Below are positions 45,640 to 58,178 of a stretch of DNA of 64,000 bases, piece by piece. Made by a program: the position numbers and the translations under genes. The stretch's first letter is position 1; every line of letters begins with the position of its first letter. Origin of the DNA: Salticus scenicus (taxonomy: Eukaryota; Arthropoda; Arachnida; Araneae; Salticidae); contig OZ005662.1 in NCBI GenBank assembly GCA_963930645.1, forward strand, positions 97,014,436-97,078,435, given 5' to 3'. The notes beneath the pieces were generated by a model. The model was not told where the DNA came from and did no database searches. It saw nothing but the letters and a program-made list of their open reading frames with translations.

Positions 45640-47040
45640 TGTTTTTTTATAGGCTTTGCCTGAAATCTCTGCTGCCAGGCTCAAGCCAGTAATCTGGCTT
45701 GAATCTTTCTAACTGTGGAATATTTACAAATGACTACAGTCTGTTACCGAAGAGAGATAAGATAGTAGAATTTATTAACGCAAAGGTGAGATAATATCCG
45801 TTCATAATTAAAATATAATTTAAAATTTCTTTTTAACCGGGGAACATTTTCAATACCTTATAACCGAGGGCAAAAAATTGAAATAAAATATTCGGATAAA
45901 TTGTTCGTCGTATATTTACAGAAAAAAGAAAAATAATAGTAATAATTTCAATATCATTTTTGTATGCATTGGATTTGAACAAAGCAATATAAAAAAATAA
46001 TTGATATCGACATCGATATCGTTTAAAAAAGACAATACACCCCAGAGCAAAACTGATAGCGAAATGAATTGAAACACATATGTGCGGAATCGACATTTCT
46101 CAAGAAAATAGAAAATATGTCCCAAATGAATAAAAAATGTATTTTCTCTAATCGATTCAAGTTAATATTTTTCTCATATTTTATAAAAATGCTTGACGTG
46201 AGAAAATATATGAATATATCAAATGGTCAGCGTGAAACAAATTTCAAAATCCGTTCTTTTATCTTTACTCTGTATAAAAAATAAATAATAAATCAGTTAT
46301 AATTGAATATTTTATTAATAAAAATAAATAAATAAAATAAAATAAAACTAGAAATGTATTGTTATAGATTTGTAAAGACATTAATGTTCATCATTTATTC
46401 CTTGTTTTTACTGCTAATACTTTTACATACTTTGAAATCAAAAAGAGGAAAAAAAACTGAATAAAGAGATAAGAATGTGGGGAAATGTTTCATTATTTAT
46501 AAGGGATTTACTGCAAATGTGTTTGTTTGTGTGTGTGCGAGAGTATGCGAGTAGGTAAAATTGAAATCTGTATTCTACATATAACAACATTTTCTCCTCT
46601 AGTAAAGAAAAAAGAAAAAAGCTACATAATCTGCATATTTTAGTACAGCATTTTCTCTATTATCCGTAGAATTGAGTGTAATGAGTTTTGCGGATAATGC
46701 AAATTGCGGATTATCCGCAAAAAAGTGGGAAAAGAAGGTTAAGTGATAAGAAATTTTCTATCTGAAAATCGATTGTATTGTATATAAAACATAATACAAA
46801 CAATGAAAATATTCTTAATATACTAAAAGTAATTGAAATATTTGTATTTTTTATACTATAGACTGTAAATCCAATGAACAAAAAATTATATTTACGATGA
46901 AGACAAGGTACAAGCTGTAGCTAATTTATGCACTAAATTAAACAGTGAAACAGATATGATAACATTTTAATTTACTCCCGAGCATTATAAATGTACCTGC
47001 CAAATTTTTACACACCACTCTATTTACAGTGAAATCATCT
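45640..47040. other. No gene seen; one Tigger-like fragment
   Basis: GATATCGACATCGATATCG near 46003 is a short palindromic run. At 46643-46725 ATTATCCG, GCGGATAATGC and GCGGATTATCCGC resemble ends of pogo/Tigger elements. Frames here are AT-driven. Confidence 0.45.
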
Positions 47041-47044
47041 CCTA

Positions 47045-48102
47045 TCTATAATATTAAAACACAAAGCATATTCTGTAAGACCAAAATCGTACGTTCTGGG
47101 CATGCGCGAGAAAATTTTGACGCAATGGGAATGGGAATATTCCTTTCTTTTTATGCAGAATGCCGATGATAGATCAAGCAGACTACATTAATATTCATAT
47201 GTCTATGGCAAACGCCTAATTAAAGCTCATTAACGCCTAATTAAAGTTAATATTACTCCGTGGCTCAATCATAAAAATAATTCACACAATTAATTCATAT
47301 TTTCTAAGGAAGTATACCTATTAAAAACAAAGCAATTCGCGAATACGTATCGGTTACCATCGTATGCATTTTCGCTCGCCGAAAATTTCTGTACACTGGA
47401 TGGGGCGCCATCTGTTGCCATGTCAATATATTATACCCTATTCTTAAAATTATTTTTTTCGATTTCTGAAAAAAAAAATCCTTTTAAAATTAACAAATTA
47501 TAAGATTATTGTCCTTTAAAAGTTAACTTTCATCAGTTGAAAACTTTGTCTAGAAAAGATGGAGATAAATATTTAAAATAAAAAGAGGTTTTATTTTGTT
47601 TTATTTATTTTTAATTATTATTTATCTAATTATTATAATTTCTGATATATCATTTCGATACTATATTAGAGTAAAAATAATTTGAAAAGAATAACATTAA
47701 AATATTGATATTTTATACGAGTAAAAATTTACATAGTATAATTTATTATTAAAAATTTAATAAGCAAATTAATTTGCTAAATTATTAAATTCATTCTTAT
47801 TTATTTATTTTTAACAGTATACTTTTGTTAAAATATACTATTTTGATAGAATAAAGTGTTATAATACTATTCCAGTAAAAACAAATTTTAACTTTATTCC
47901 GATTTGCAGTTTATTTTTAGAATACAATAAGTTAATATTTTGGATTATATCCAAGTGGTTTTACAAATATGGGAAATTGGGTAGGGGAATTTAAACCGGT
48001 TAAGAGCAATGTGAATTATTAAAGCAAGGGTGTTTTAAACTTTATGCCGTGAAGAGATTTTAGTTGCACATCATTCGTCAAATTTTGACGGGTATTAACT
48101 AG
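47045..48102 (+). mobile_element. Complete non-autonomous Helitron
   Basis: Starts TCTATAATATTAAAACACAA after A and ends with the hairpin CGTCAAATTTTGACG, a 9-bp spacer and CTAG (48099-48102) before T. A|TC...CTAG|T is the Helitron insertion rule. 1,058 bp, no Rep/helicase frame. Confidence 0.8.
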
Positions 48103-48890
48103 TATGTAATTACGATTAAAAAAGAAGTAAAATAGCCCTTCGAGAAAAGTGGTCTGGGAAAAAAAAAAAAAAAAGACTGGTATTAATAGAGCAGCAATAA
48201 ATTAAAATGTTGGCATACCTGGTACCATTCTGTGCTGTACAAAAAAAATAGAACAAAAGCAACAGTTTTTTATAATTACATTTTTTTTCTTTAAAAAAAT
48301 AATCATTTGTTTTAGTTTCTTGTTGAGAAAACCATTTCTTATGATCCCGCCCTTTCTTTTTGCGCCCGCGGATAATCGGGAGTTTATTGTAGTTTCTTCC
48401 GCTATGGCTATTTCTTTCCACACAAATATGGGAAAGTGATTTATAACTTATGAGTGATGCATGTATGATATTCCTTGCGGATTTCCATGAACCTGATTAA
48501 GTTAATTTATTCATTGCGCACTTTCGAAAATTTAATCACATAATATGGAAAAGAGTTTCGTCTTACTTTATTCCATATAGCATTCTGCAATTGGTAACAG
48601 CGCTTTTATCGCATATTGAAAGCAATAGCATTTCTGGGTGCTAAAAAAATTAATTGTACAGTCTAATACGTTTATCACGAGGAAGAGAAGGCCGGCACAA
48701 ACTGCACGTAAAATCCAACTACTCATAAAAATAAATAAATAAATAGAAAACCATGTAAATAAAAAAACATTAAAGCATAATTAGTATGTTTGGAGATCAC
48801 AAAACTGCCTTCTACTATATTTTCTTATTGAAATGCGCGTAAATAAGTAATGACCAAAGTAGTCACCGCTATTTTTTATTTTGTAAATAA
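48103..48890. other. No gene seen
   Basis: A minus-strand frame (48202-48423) contains EETTINSRLSAGAKRKGG, partly from a CCGATTATCCGCGGG sequence like the Tigger-type ends at 46.7 kb. Not recognised as a gene. Confidence 0.35.
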
Positions 48891-49100
48891 AAATTTAAAA
48901 AGGACCCTTTTTTTCGGTTAAAAATGAAAAGAAATCGATAACTTTGTCTCAAATTATCTTAATTGTATGGTTTAACAATTCGTTTTAAAGATATGGACAA
49001 TTTCTTTATAAAAATACTCACTGTAAAATTTTTCACCTGCAGGAGGAGGGAGAGGGGGGGGTGCAGGCAATGTTCCAACATATTAAAAAAATTTATCCGG
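48890..49100 (+). repeat. Fragment of the 58.5-59.6 kb repeat
   Basis: AACTTTGTCTCAAATTATCT, CAATTCGTTTTAAAGATAT and AAAATTTTTCACCTGCAGG follow the order seen at 58.96-59.1 kb. Confidence 0.5.
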
Positions 49101-49153
49101 GCTGACTATTACTATTATAAACAAAATTTTCATTTTCACAATGGTTGAACAAA

Positions 49154-50358
49154 AACTAGTTGGCATAGGTGGACTCTGCTCAGTTCCCCATCATATTTAT
49201 GCTCTCATAAATTTCTAGTGCGAAACATATTATAATCATGTTAAAAGAAATGAATTTGACCAAAGCTTGACACAGTCACAGAATGAAATCCCCGCCTAAT
49301 AGGCTATCCACCGTTCACTGCAATATATTTATCTCATTCTAATCTGTTAATTTTTTTTATCAGGGTCAATTCCTTTGTTTAGTTTTCATGCTACTATTTC
49401 CAATGCAATAATCCTCAAAATTCATATTTATATGAAAAATTTACAATTTCGCTATGTTGATAAAAACGTAAATTACGGATAATTTCAGAAATTTTCCTAT
49501 TAGAATATTTGTATTCAATCATGTTCAAACAAATATCATAAATGTAATTTTGAAGTTATCTAATGTATTTATGATCCTCAAAATGGAAGTTTATGCTCAA
49601 TTTTGCCTTATTCTGACATGTTAAGTAAATCGTAAATTCCAAATAACTTACGAATTTTTTAAATTGGAAAAATCATAGTCTATGATATTCCTGCCAGTAT
49701 CCTAAATAATATTTCGAAAGTGGTTTGACATCTTTACGAAGAAAATATCTCTAAAAATTGACGTTTATGTGAAATTTTGCCCAATACTGCCATGTTAAGA
49801 AATTCGTAAATTTCCAATAACTTGCGAAATTTTCAAAGTAGCATATTAATATTTACTGATGTTCATTCCGGCATCAAAACTGATATTTTAAAATTGGTCT
49901 GATATTTTTACAGTAAAAAGTTTCCATTTAATGCACGTTTAAGTGAATTTTTGTCCTATTCTCCCATGTTAAGAAAATCGTAAATTTCTAATAACTTACA
50001 AAGTTTTTTAATTCGAATATTGCAAATAAATAGGGTACTTGCCAGAATCGAAAGTAATATTTTAAAACTGATCTGACCTCTCTGCAATCATTTGTTCGTG
50101 AGATATCGTGTAAACAGACTAACAAACTAACGGACTAACACACTAACGGACTGACACACTAACAGACACCCTACAGACAGACACCATACAAATTTTGTCA
50201 TTTTCGGATTCCTCACACCTGAAAACGTGTAAAAAATTCAAAAAACCGAGGTCGAAATTTTTCACGATTATCTAAGTTCCCCATACCTCTAGTATGATGG
50301 GGAACTGAAAAATTTTCACGATTACCTAATTTCCCCATACCTATATTATGATGGGGAA
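49154..50358 (-). mobile_element. 1.1-kb GTTCCCCAT repeat, copy 2
   Basis: Reverse of copy 1 in the 11.7-kb region, from AACTAGTTGGCATAGGTGGA to the CCCCATACCT..ATGATGGGGAAC hairpin, which is duplicated here. The 174-bp internal units and the GGACTAACACACTAACGGAC run are present. It has more internal unit sequence than copy 1. Confidence 0.75.
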
Positions 50359-50359
50359 C

Positions 50360-50946
50360 AAATAATACTCATTGTTAACATTTAAATGAGCTTTTGTCCT
50401 ATACTCCCATATTAAATATTATGAAAAAATTTAACGTCAGCGCCACCGGTTGAGCTCCACACTAAAAACTAATACGCCAATTTAGGCCAACTAAATAATT
50501 TTTCAAAAAAATTCTAATCATTAGCTCTTAATCAGGAGCTGCCACAATTTTTTTTTTACCTTACATCCAAACAGATACACGGACATTTTATAAAAATAGT
50601 CAAATCATGCCCTGGATGTCTCAAAACGTGTAAATACATCGACAATTGGAAATCGAAGAATTACGAATCCAATACTTTCTTGTACTAAATATAGAAGCAA
50701 TCAAAAGATCATAAGAAAGAGATTTGTAATGATTTATTTTTTATTTTACTTCATTAGGCAAAAATAAATTAGGTCTTAAGTTTCGTTTGGATTTAAGATG
50801 CAGATAACATGTGGAGAAGGATTAAGAGAAATTTTCTACCTACTTAATTTACCCTATTTAATGAACCTTCGTGGGGAAAACAAACACATATATTTTTCCT
50901 TTTCTATCTTGTATGGAATTTTCGCGGAAACCACTTGCATCAAAGA

Positions 50947-50981
<35 letters not shown>

Positions 50982-51015
50982 GTTACGTTTGCTGTATATA
51001 CTGAGTACTCACTAA
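50360..51015. other. No gene seen
   Basis: A leftover of the 174-bp unit (GAGCTTTTGTCCTATACTCC) near 50390 and (TTA)n at 50948-50980. Confidence 0.45.
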
Positions 51016-51132
51016 AGTCCGTTCTCATCCTTTTAACTGTTGAATGGCTAAAGCTATAGTCATAAAACTGGTTCTATAGTAAAGTTGCAATGCGCAACTA
51101 AATGCAACTGCTTACAGCGCCACTTGGTAAAA

Positions 51133-51168
<36 letters not shown>

Positions 51169-53243
51169 GGAGTCAGCATTCGAAAACGCTTTAAAATTGA
51201 ATAAAAATGTATTAATAGATCATTATTGATTTAATATGATAATCCCCTTTCTAGACATCATTTCTGAGAAAAAAAGAAATTAGAACACTTAAAACGTGCA
51301 TTTGTTTTTTCGGGTTTCCTAAACAGAGACGTACCGTAACGATTTTAGAAACAAAGAGACAACTATTCATCACTAATTACTTTTATTTTCGATGTTCAAA
51401 TTTCTGTCCATCAGCTCTAATGCACTCCCCCCACCTTTTTTTTTATACAACTGTACGTTGCATTCATGTTAGGGAAGAGATTGACGCATATCCTACGAAA
51501 AATTCAAATAAAGATCCAGGGCATCTATTCTCCGACCAGACTATATCTCAATTTCGAGTGTGGCAGTCGTTATTTTGATCACGTGAGGTCACATTCCGAC
51601 TTTTCATTTGACGACTGTCGTTGTTTAAGGACGGTCGCTATGGCAGCCGGATCATAGAATAGATACCCAGATTAGAGGTCTGCACGGGCCGGGCTACGGC
51701 CCGAGCCCGAGCCCGTCCAGGCCCTCGGGCCGGGTTCGGGCCGAATTTTTAAATTTGTTCTCCGGCCGGGCTCGGGCTTAAAAAAAATTTTCAGGCTCGG
51801 GCCGGGCTCGGGCTCAGTTTTTTTTGTGTATACTCGGGCCGGGCCGGGCCGGGCCGGGCCTGAATGAAATTTTCTCCGGGCCGTGTCGGGCCGAATTTTT
51901 TTTCTGGTTTCCTCGTTAATCAACGTAAAAGGAAAATAATAAAAATGTTTTTCAGTCATTTATTTTACATAATTTTACAGGCTGATATGTCACATAAAGT
52001 TCTATTTTGTTAAAAAATGTCTGTAACTTCAGTTTAATTGTCTATCAGCCTGTCTGTTCGAAATCTGATTTTTCGCAAATATTTGTAGCATGTTTCGAAA
52101 TTAATATATTTTATTTAAAGTAATATTAGATGGCTTCCTATTCAAAATAGTATGCATGTTACTACCAGTTTGCGTACATTTGCATAACAAAATAAATTAG
52201 ATACGTTATTGTGTATAAGACTTTGTTTCCTATGATCTGTGGAGTTTAGGTGGTATGAAGGCTATAAAAATCCTTCCGTTGTAACTTTTTCTCTAAGGCT
52301 CCTTTTTCTTTTCTCCAGTGGATGAAAGTTAGCATCATTCTTACCATGGTCAAAAACAACTTTTCTATTCAGTATGGTTGGATTAATAGTAAAGTTTTGT
52401 TTACCGGATCGCATGAAAAATTCGGATACATTACGGTATATAAGAGGAAAGTGCATTTTTAGTAGTATTAACCATATTAAATACCTTTCTGTATTATTTG
52501 ATGAATGCTAATATTTTCGATTTGACTGTCTGTTTGTCTTTGTGCCTTGTCTATAATAATGAATTTCTGTTTATATATAATTATCGTGTAAAAGTTCAGC
52601 AGTTTTGTTAATGAACGTACTACTGTTTGGTTATATAAAACCTCTGCAAAACACATACTAAAAATCATTTTCATAGAAAGGCATGCATTTTTTTTTTTTT
52701 TTTTTTACTTTACATATTTTTGAATCGGGTCGGGCCTGATTTTATCGGGTTTTGTCCGGGCCGGGCCAAACACAGTCAAAAAATAAACGGACCGGGCCGG
52801 GCCCGGGCCGAATTTTTTGACTTCATACCGGGCCGGACCGGGTAAGCAAAGCTTCCGTACGGGCCGGGCCGGGCCCGGGCCTCAAAATTTCGTCCCGTGC
52901 AGACCTCTAACCCAGATTGCATTGCAGCTGACGAACAAAAGTTTAAACATTGAAAATAAAAGTGTTTTGTGATGAACGAACAAATACTCGTTTTAAGCGT
53001 TTTCATATTCAATATTCATATCTATAAAGTGTCTTTTCGTACTAAATCGATGATGCTCTACAATTTTGCAATTAACTTGTTTCTCCTATCTCGTACCGTT
53101 TCCGAGATAGGAACGCTAATTTTATCTTTTTCCGCCCTGTAAGAGGTTGCTTTTAGTAGCGCATAGCCACTTTACCATATCTAGATACCTTTATGACTAC
53201 AGATGCAGATTGTTCAACAGTTAAAAGAATATGAGAACGGATT
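51016..53243. mobile_element. TIR element with TAA TSD, hosting a hAT
   Basis: AGTCCGTTCTCATCCTTTTA and its reversed right end (AATCCGTTCTCAT) continue as imperfect inverted repeats for about 95 bp. TAA lies at 51013-51015 and 53244-53246, fitting PIF/Harbinger. A 63-codon frame (51466-51657) is unrecognised. Confidence 0.7.
51673..52909. mobile_element. Non-autonomous hAT with GC-rich ends, 8-bp TSD
   Basis: TAGAGGTCTGCACGGG termini are perfectly inverted and flanked by ACCCAGAT (51665-51672, 52910-52917). Both subterminal 200-bp regions are packed with CGGGCCGGGC and CCCGAGCC motifs, while the 800-bp centre is AT-rich. Subterminal motif arrays are typical transposase binding regions in hAT elements. 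Frames in the GC-rich ends are by-products. Confidence 0.93.
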
Positions 53244-53249
53244 TAACTG

Positions 53250-54300
53250 GATACCCTGCATATATGTAGATATCTGTAGATATAGATAGATGGATAGATA
53301 AATAAATAGATATGTATGTATATAGGAGGTTTTAAATAATTTGATCAGGCGACTATCTTTTTAACTGTTTCATTATACTTCTAACTGTAAAAAGTTTTCT
53401 GATGAGATGTAGTTATTTTTATGTTATATCTTTTATAATGGTCCCTGTATTTAAAAAAATAATAACTTTTTATTGTGACCCTTACACATACAGTTCAAAT
53501 TCTATAGTTGAAGAACCATTTTTTTTTAAGTGTACATATATAATATTCATCGAGTTTTTCAACCTTAAAATGTTGAATATTGGTGACTAGTGACTAAGGG
53601 GTGATTCCTAAATAAAAAAAGGGGGGGTACATAAAAATTTACAATTATTACTGACACAGAGTTAAGTTCAACTGAAAGAGCAAACTCGGAATCGCAAGAT
53701 AGAATAAAAATTTTGCAAAACGGTAACCCGTGGCACCAACGGTGACTCCAAATGTGGTTATAGTTATGTGGGTTATGGGCGGTGAATCACACAAGCTCCT
53801 GGTTCTTCCCCGTAGTTCCATATGTAACTCGAAAAGTTTCTTAAAAAAGTGTGATTTCCAGGTGTAACATGGAAGTCTTTATCAAAACTAACAAATTCTA
53901 CATATAGCTACTAGTCTGTGTGGATCTGTGATATGTGTTTCCGTTTCTCGCTAGTGTATCTCGCGTTCAAACCCAAGCAGGTGATTCTTAAAAAAAAAAA
54001 AAAAGAAGAAGAAGGTGCAATGTTAAGTTATTTTAAACTAAATTTGTTTTTAAGTTTCTTTTTCGAAATGAATGAATAATTTAAGAAAAAATAATTATTA
54101 AATTTTATAAAGAAAATATTAATTTTTTTTTTAAATAAATAGTTAAGTGAGATAACTGTGACTTCTGCTAATAACTCAACTGAGGGGCTGAAATTGCAGC
54201 TAATAGTCGTAATATCTTTTGTTTGAACTTTCTGTGTTATATTTAACGTTAGGAAATAAAATTAAAAATAAAGCAATAATGCATTTAGAATTTCGAAAAA
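53250..54300. other. No gene; possible SINE remnant
   Basis: TCTCGCGTTCAAACCCAAGC near 53957, followed by an A run, resembles the B-box region near 32312. No A box was found with confidence. Confidence 0.35.
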
Positions 54301-54308
54301 TTACTTAC

Positions 54309-54359
54309 ATTTCCATAATTCGGCAAGAATGTTGATATCAGACTTTGGAATTTTGTCAT
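54309..54359 (-). CDS. Weak candidate first coding exon
   Basis: On the minus strand an ATG opens a 17-codon frame (MTKFQSLISTFLPNYGN) that ends exactly at a GTAAGT donor. The preceding bases contain no obvious repeat. It lies upstream of the Amt exon on the same strand, about 45 kb away, so it could be a short N-terminal exon of that gene. A short ATG followed by GTAAGT is easily expected by chance in 64 kb, and the peptide is not recognisable. Treat as a lead only. Confidence 0.15.
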
Positions 54360-54476
54360 TGCTCTGCTTGTGAAATAAACTCTACAGTTTCTGGTAAGTA
54401 AACGAAGTTTTATGTGTAGATTTTGAACATAACTTCAGATATGTACTAATTTTTTAAGCGTTTGGCTTGCCACATA

Positions 54477-54821
54477 CACTGTAAAACAATTGCTGCAAAA
54501 TTTACGGGGTTTTGTCCGTCAGCGAAAATTCCGGCCAAATACCCATTAATTAATGTTTTGCCCGTAATTTAACATTTTTAATACCACTTTATATATAAAT
54601 CATTTTTTGTATTACTCCTTTGAAGATATGTACTACAAACGATTAATGAAGTTTACTATAAAAATGTGGTAAAAGACTGCTGAGAACCTGGTGGTATAAC
54701 GGAGAACGTCGTCATATCAGAAAATATGGGTGTGCCCGTTTTGTAAGTAAAAAGCAGCCGTGACCGTAAAACTTAAACGGGCAAAGGTACATTAATTTAC
54801 GTGTTTTTTATTTTAACAGTG
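54477..54821. mobile_element. hAT-like MITE, CACTGTAAAACAAT termini
   Basis: CACTGTAAAACAAT and reversed CACTGTTAAAATAAA bound 345 bp. GCCCGTAA and ACGGGCAAA boxes lie near both ends. No clear duplication. Confidence 0.55.
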
Positions 54822-54829
54822 CATGATTG

Positions 54830-55415
54830 CACATAACCCCAAAAATTTTACACATGGGTCCCAAGCACCTTGGAAATAATGGAATCCCGGCCTTACGTAA
54901 CTTCGTCACTGAAATCAAGATATGGGATAGAATAAAAGAAATTTTCACAATAATTCGGAAGACTAAATTAGAACTTAAGGGAGAAACGAACTTTGTGCTT
55001 TAACTTTTACAAAATTCAACTAAACCAAAGCAATATAGACTATCTTTGTTTTGCTCTTTGACAAAGTAATGTTTTTTTATTTTTGATTTCCTATTTTTGC
55101 ACAATTTCACATTTTTTGTTTCAAATGTTAGAATTCTGCCTGAAACTAGCAAAATTCATTTACATCCCCCCCCCCCCAATCCATCCCAAAGAAATTTTGC
55201 CAACTTCTTTTAATTCTCTTACATTTTTTGCAACTTTATAGTTTAAAATCATATAATTTTTTATTTTATTTTTTCGATTTGGTAAAATAATTCAGAGATC
55301 CAAAAACACAGTGTAAGTAATTTATTCTGTTATAATTTTTAGTTTTTTGCTGCGGATTATTTTTACGCCCTTTTGTGAATTTTAAGAATTCAAAAATTTC
55401 CAGATTCATGAAATT
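54830..55415. other. No gene seen
   Basis: AT-rich with a C run at 55165-55177. Nothing else seen. Confidence 0.5.
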
Positions 55416-55419
55416 TTTA

Positions 55420-55800
55420 CTATTTCGAAACTCATATAGGGTGAAATAGAATAATTACAACGGCCTATTTGGCATAGTTCGGCTCTTTCAACCAATAAAA
55501 ATATAATTATATTTTCAATTTTAAATACGAAGTGATGCTTAAATATGACGTTAATAAAATACTAACGCTTTACATTTAAAGGGATTTGACCGTAAAAATG
55601 TAAAATCACGAGATTCACGAGAATCACACTGAAGGCAGATTTGAGCAAATTACGTACATTAATGGCTTTTGCCCGTAAAAAAATGCCAGTATTGCAAACT
55701 TATACTTTCACGACATCAGTTTATAACGTATGACCGTTTAATTACCAAAACGGTCATTTCCCGTAAAATTATATGATCAAATCTCGTGATTATATATTGT
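55420..55800. repeat. Reversed relative of the 44.7-45.6 kb element
   Basis: TTGACCGTAAAAATGTAAAATC, ATGCCAGTATTGCAA and AAAACGGTCATTTCCCGTAA match the other copy in reverse order; this copy lacks the TTAA insertions. Confidence 0.55.
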
Positions 55801-56185
55801 TTATTATAAACAATTTCTTTCAGAACTTATAAAATTTTGTTTATACATAATTGTATATATAATTACATATATACATATTTTGGCCTATTTTGGCATTACC
55901 ATTAATTTAAAGATTACATACACTTTGCATACAACTGCATAATGCGCTTAAACATTTGTGTATTATTTCAATTTTTAATTCAGTTAATAATAACTTTTAA
56001 TATCTAATTGATTGTAAGCTTATAATATTTGGCTTTACTAAATGGATGTATGTTATGCCAACTCTATTCTTGTGGACTGAATTGTTAATGTGTGTTGTTG
56101 GTATTATCGTGTATTTATTATTTATATTAAAAACACTTTAAAAACACGTAAAATTAAATTTTATTTAAAAGGTTTAAAAAATACT

Positions 56186-56229
56186 ATCCAAAGCTTTTCG
56201 CTTTGAAATACCAGAACATCATCAGGGAT
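56186..56229 (-). ncRNA. Hammerhead-like motif, foldback 3, left arm
   Basis: Minus strand: ATCC, CTGATGA, extra T, a weakened stem II, GAA, AAGCTT (self-complementary), T, GGAT. Stem I ATCC/GGAT is perfect. Confidence 0.5.
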
Positions 56230-56347
56230 TTTTATTACTCGTTTCCAATGAGCAGTTTTTAAATATTTTAAACTGCATATACAGTTAACTGTTGACTGTG
56301 AAAAGGAAAAAAAATTAAAAACTGCTCATTGGAAACGAGTAATAAAA

Positions 56348-56391
56348 ATCCCTGATGTTGCTTTGGTATTTCAAAGCGAAAAGCTTCGGAT
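56348..56391 (+). ncRNA. Hammerhead-like motif, foldback 3, right arm
   Basis: ATCC (56348), CTGATGT (A9 changed to T), extra T, perfect stem II GCTTTG..CAAAGC, GAA, AAGCTT, C in the H17 place, GGAT. The arms complement each other: one keeps the core, the other the stem. Confidence 0.5.
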
Positions 56392-56796
56392 AATATTTTA
56401 TAAAATCTTTTAAATAAAATTTAATTTTACGCGTTTTTAAAGTGTTTTTAAAATAAATAACAAACGACACGTGTTTAATTTTAACTCTTTTTTAGAAATG
56501 ATTTATAACATTTATCTGTTAATTGCTAAATTTTATAACGGTATTAAATTCTTCAATTTGTATTTATATTTAAATTCAAATTGCTGCATGTGCGCTATTA
56601 TTTAAAAGTACTTTGTTTATTATAAACAATGTTTTCAAAACTTATAAAATCTTGTTTGTACGTACTTGTATATATAATTACATATATACATATTTTGACC
56701 TATTTTGGCATTACTATTAATTTTAAAATTATATACACTTTGCATACAGCTGCATAATGCGCAATTATAATATGAAGAAATGTAAAAAAAAGACAG

Positions 56797-56878
56797 GGTC
56801 TTTGCGGGAATCGAACCCGCTCTCCTACGCTCGAAGGCGATTAGCAGTGCGGTGACATAACCACTGGGCCACGGAGGG
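56797..56878 (-). tRNA. tRNA-Ser(GCT)-like sequence, degenerate
   Basis: Minus strand has TGGCCCAGTGGTTA (A box), CTGCTAA anticodon loop (GCT, serine), a long variable arm and GCGGGTTCGATTCCCGC T arm (perfect). Acceptor stem and anticodon stem pair badly, so a pseudogene or SINE head is more likely than a working tRNA. Confidence 0.45.
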
Positions 56879-57112
56879 CCCTATGTATAAGTGTACTATT
56901 CACCTTAAAGTTAATCTGCTTAGAAGCATCACGAAGGAACAGTCTCTGCTTCGTCATTTTTTTTACTGGTAAGTGAAGTTCTATATCATAGATTTTCTTT
57001 TGTCTAGTGAATCTGTAGATAAAATTCTCATGGCGGTTTTCGAAAAAATTGTTAACTGTTGCCTTTGTGCATCATAATCTGTTTTTTCTGATGTTTGGAA
57101 TTCTGTGGTATA

Positions 57113-57325
57113 CAGTCGGCAACAAAAGTGTCCGAACACTAGCAAAAATTCTTATGTAAAAAAATTACACTTCATACGGTTTTGTTAAATAAATCCTTGT
57201 CGAATCGTGTTCTTACACTGACTAAGAACATGATTCGACAAGGATTTATTTAACAAAACCGTATGAAGTGTACTTTTTTTACATAGGAATTTTTGCTAGT
57301 GTTCGGACACTTTTGTTACCGACTG
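57113..57325. mobile_element. Tc1-type palindromic MITE, copy 3, intact
   Basis: Best copy: CAGTCGGCAACAAAAGTGTC to its complement, 213 bp, TA on both sides. Same length as copy 1. Confidence 0.9.
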
Positions 57326-57329
57326 TACA

Positions 57330-57624
57330 CATGGATACCAGTCTGGGCTAGTTGATATAGTTAGATATAGGGTTAGTTGCCATAGCTATAATATAGCTAT
57401 GGCACAGCTTGAATTTCTTTAACGATAATTCAAAGGTTGAAGAACCTCTCCAAGAGAAATTTTTGCTCTCAGCCTCCAGCCAAGATGATGGAAATGGTTT
57501 TATTCGATAGTTCCTACTAAGCCTGGAGAAACTTAAAAAGATGCCAAAAGGCTACATAAAACCATACCAACAACGAATCTTCCATAAAACCAAGAGCCAC
57601 CTGACTACCCTTAATACAAATGAA

Positions 57625-57657
<33 letters not shown>

Positions 57658-58170
57658 GTCAAATACCAATCTCGTCAGTTCCTTAGAAAAGTTAAAAGTT
57701 CTTTATCCATATCACATTATGCCAACTCGCCCTGTGCCCGAGATTACTTGGCATAGTTCCAAATTCTTAGGAAAAGCACATTTTGGAGTGTTTAAACACG
57801 TATTTAATTAAAGAGTCAGTCATACATGATTTTATAACCAAAGAGTTTCCGATGTATTCATAAACATTTCGCTAACTTTCGCACAAAAAAATCAGGAAAA
57901 TCAAAAATCGAAATCTATGCCAAATATTCTCGGCCTCTTCTACGTATACATATGCTTTTACAAAATTTATTATATGTGATTTTTTTTTTTTTTTTTTTAA
58001 TCTGTTTGAAATAAAACAGTGGATCTTTTAAGGAAATATTTGAGTTTGAAATCTTAACTTCAAATAATGTGAACTCTAATAATTGCTGTTAATTCTTACT
58101 CTAAATATGTTCGATAACTAAACATCTTTGTTGCGCAATGTGTTTTCTTACCCTTTAACGTTTAGTTTGC
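57330..58170. other. No gene recognised
   Basis: GATGATGGAAATGG..GCCTGGAGAAACTT near 57490 is less AT-rich but shows no family motif on either strand. T runs at 57630 and 57980. Confidence 0.4.
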
Positions 58171-58178
58171 TCGTTTAA

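Larger units (their letters stand above)
44698..45640. repeat. Element with TGTAAAATGTAAAATC ends, later insertions
   Basis: Left part (44698-44945) and right part (45425-45640) match, reversed, the region at 55.4-55.8 kb. They are split at an ATGCATAG..CTATGCAT palindrome by two TTAA-flanked elements. Confidence 0.5.
56129..56450. mobile_element. Foldback element 3 with paired hammerhead-like motifs
   Basis: Arms from AAAAACACTTTAAAAACACG to AACTGCTCATTGG-type inner sequence mirror each other with 60-70 bp between. No convincing target duplication. Each arm carries the motif on its own strand, pointing outward. Confidence 0.75.

Noticed and set aside
45833..46284. Overlapping ORFs of 69-87 codons around 46 kb
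   Set aside because: AT-driven frames on both strands with no splice signals, domains or codon bias.
51672..51959. Proline/arginine-rich ORF of 95 codons
   Set aside because: Product of the repeated CGGGCC motif in the hAT end; no start context or homologue.
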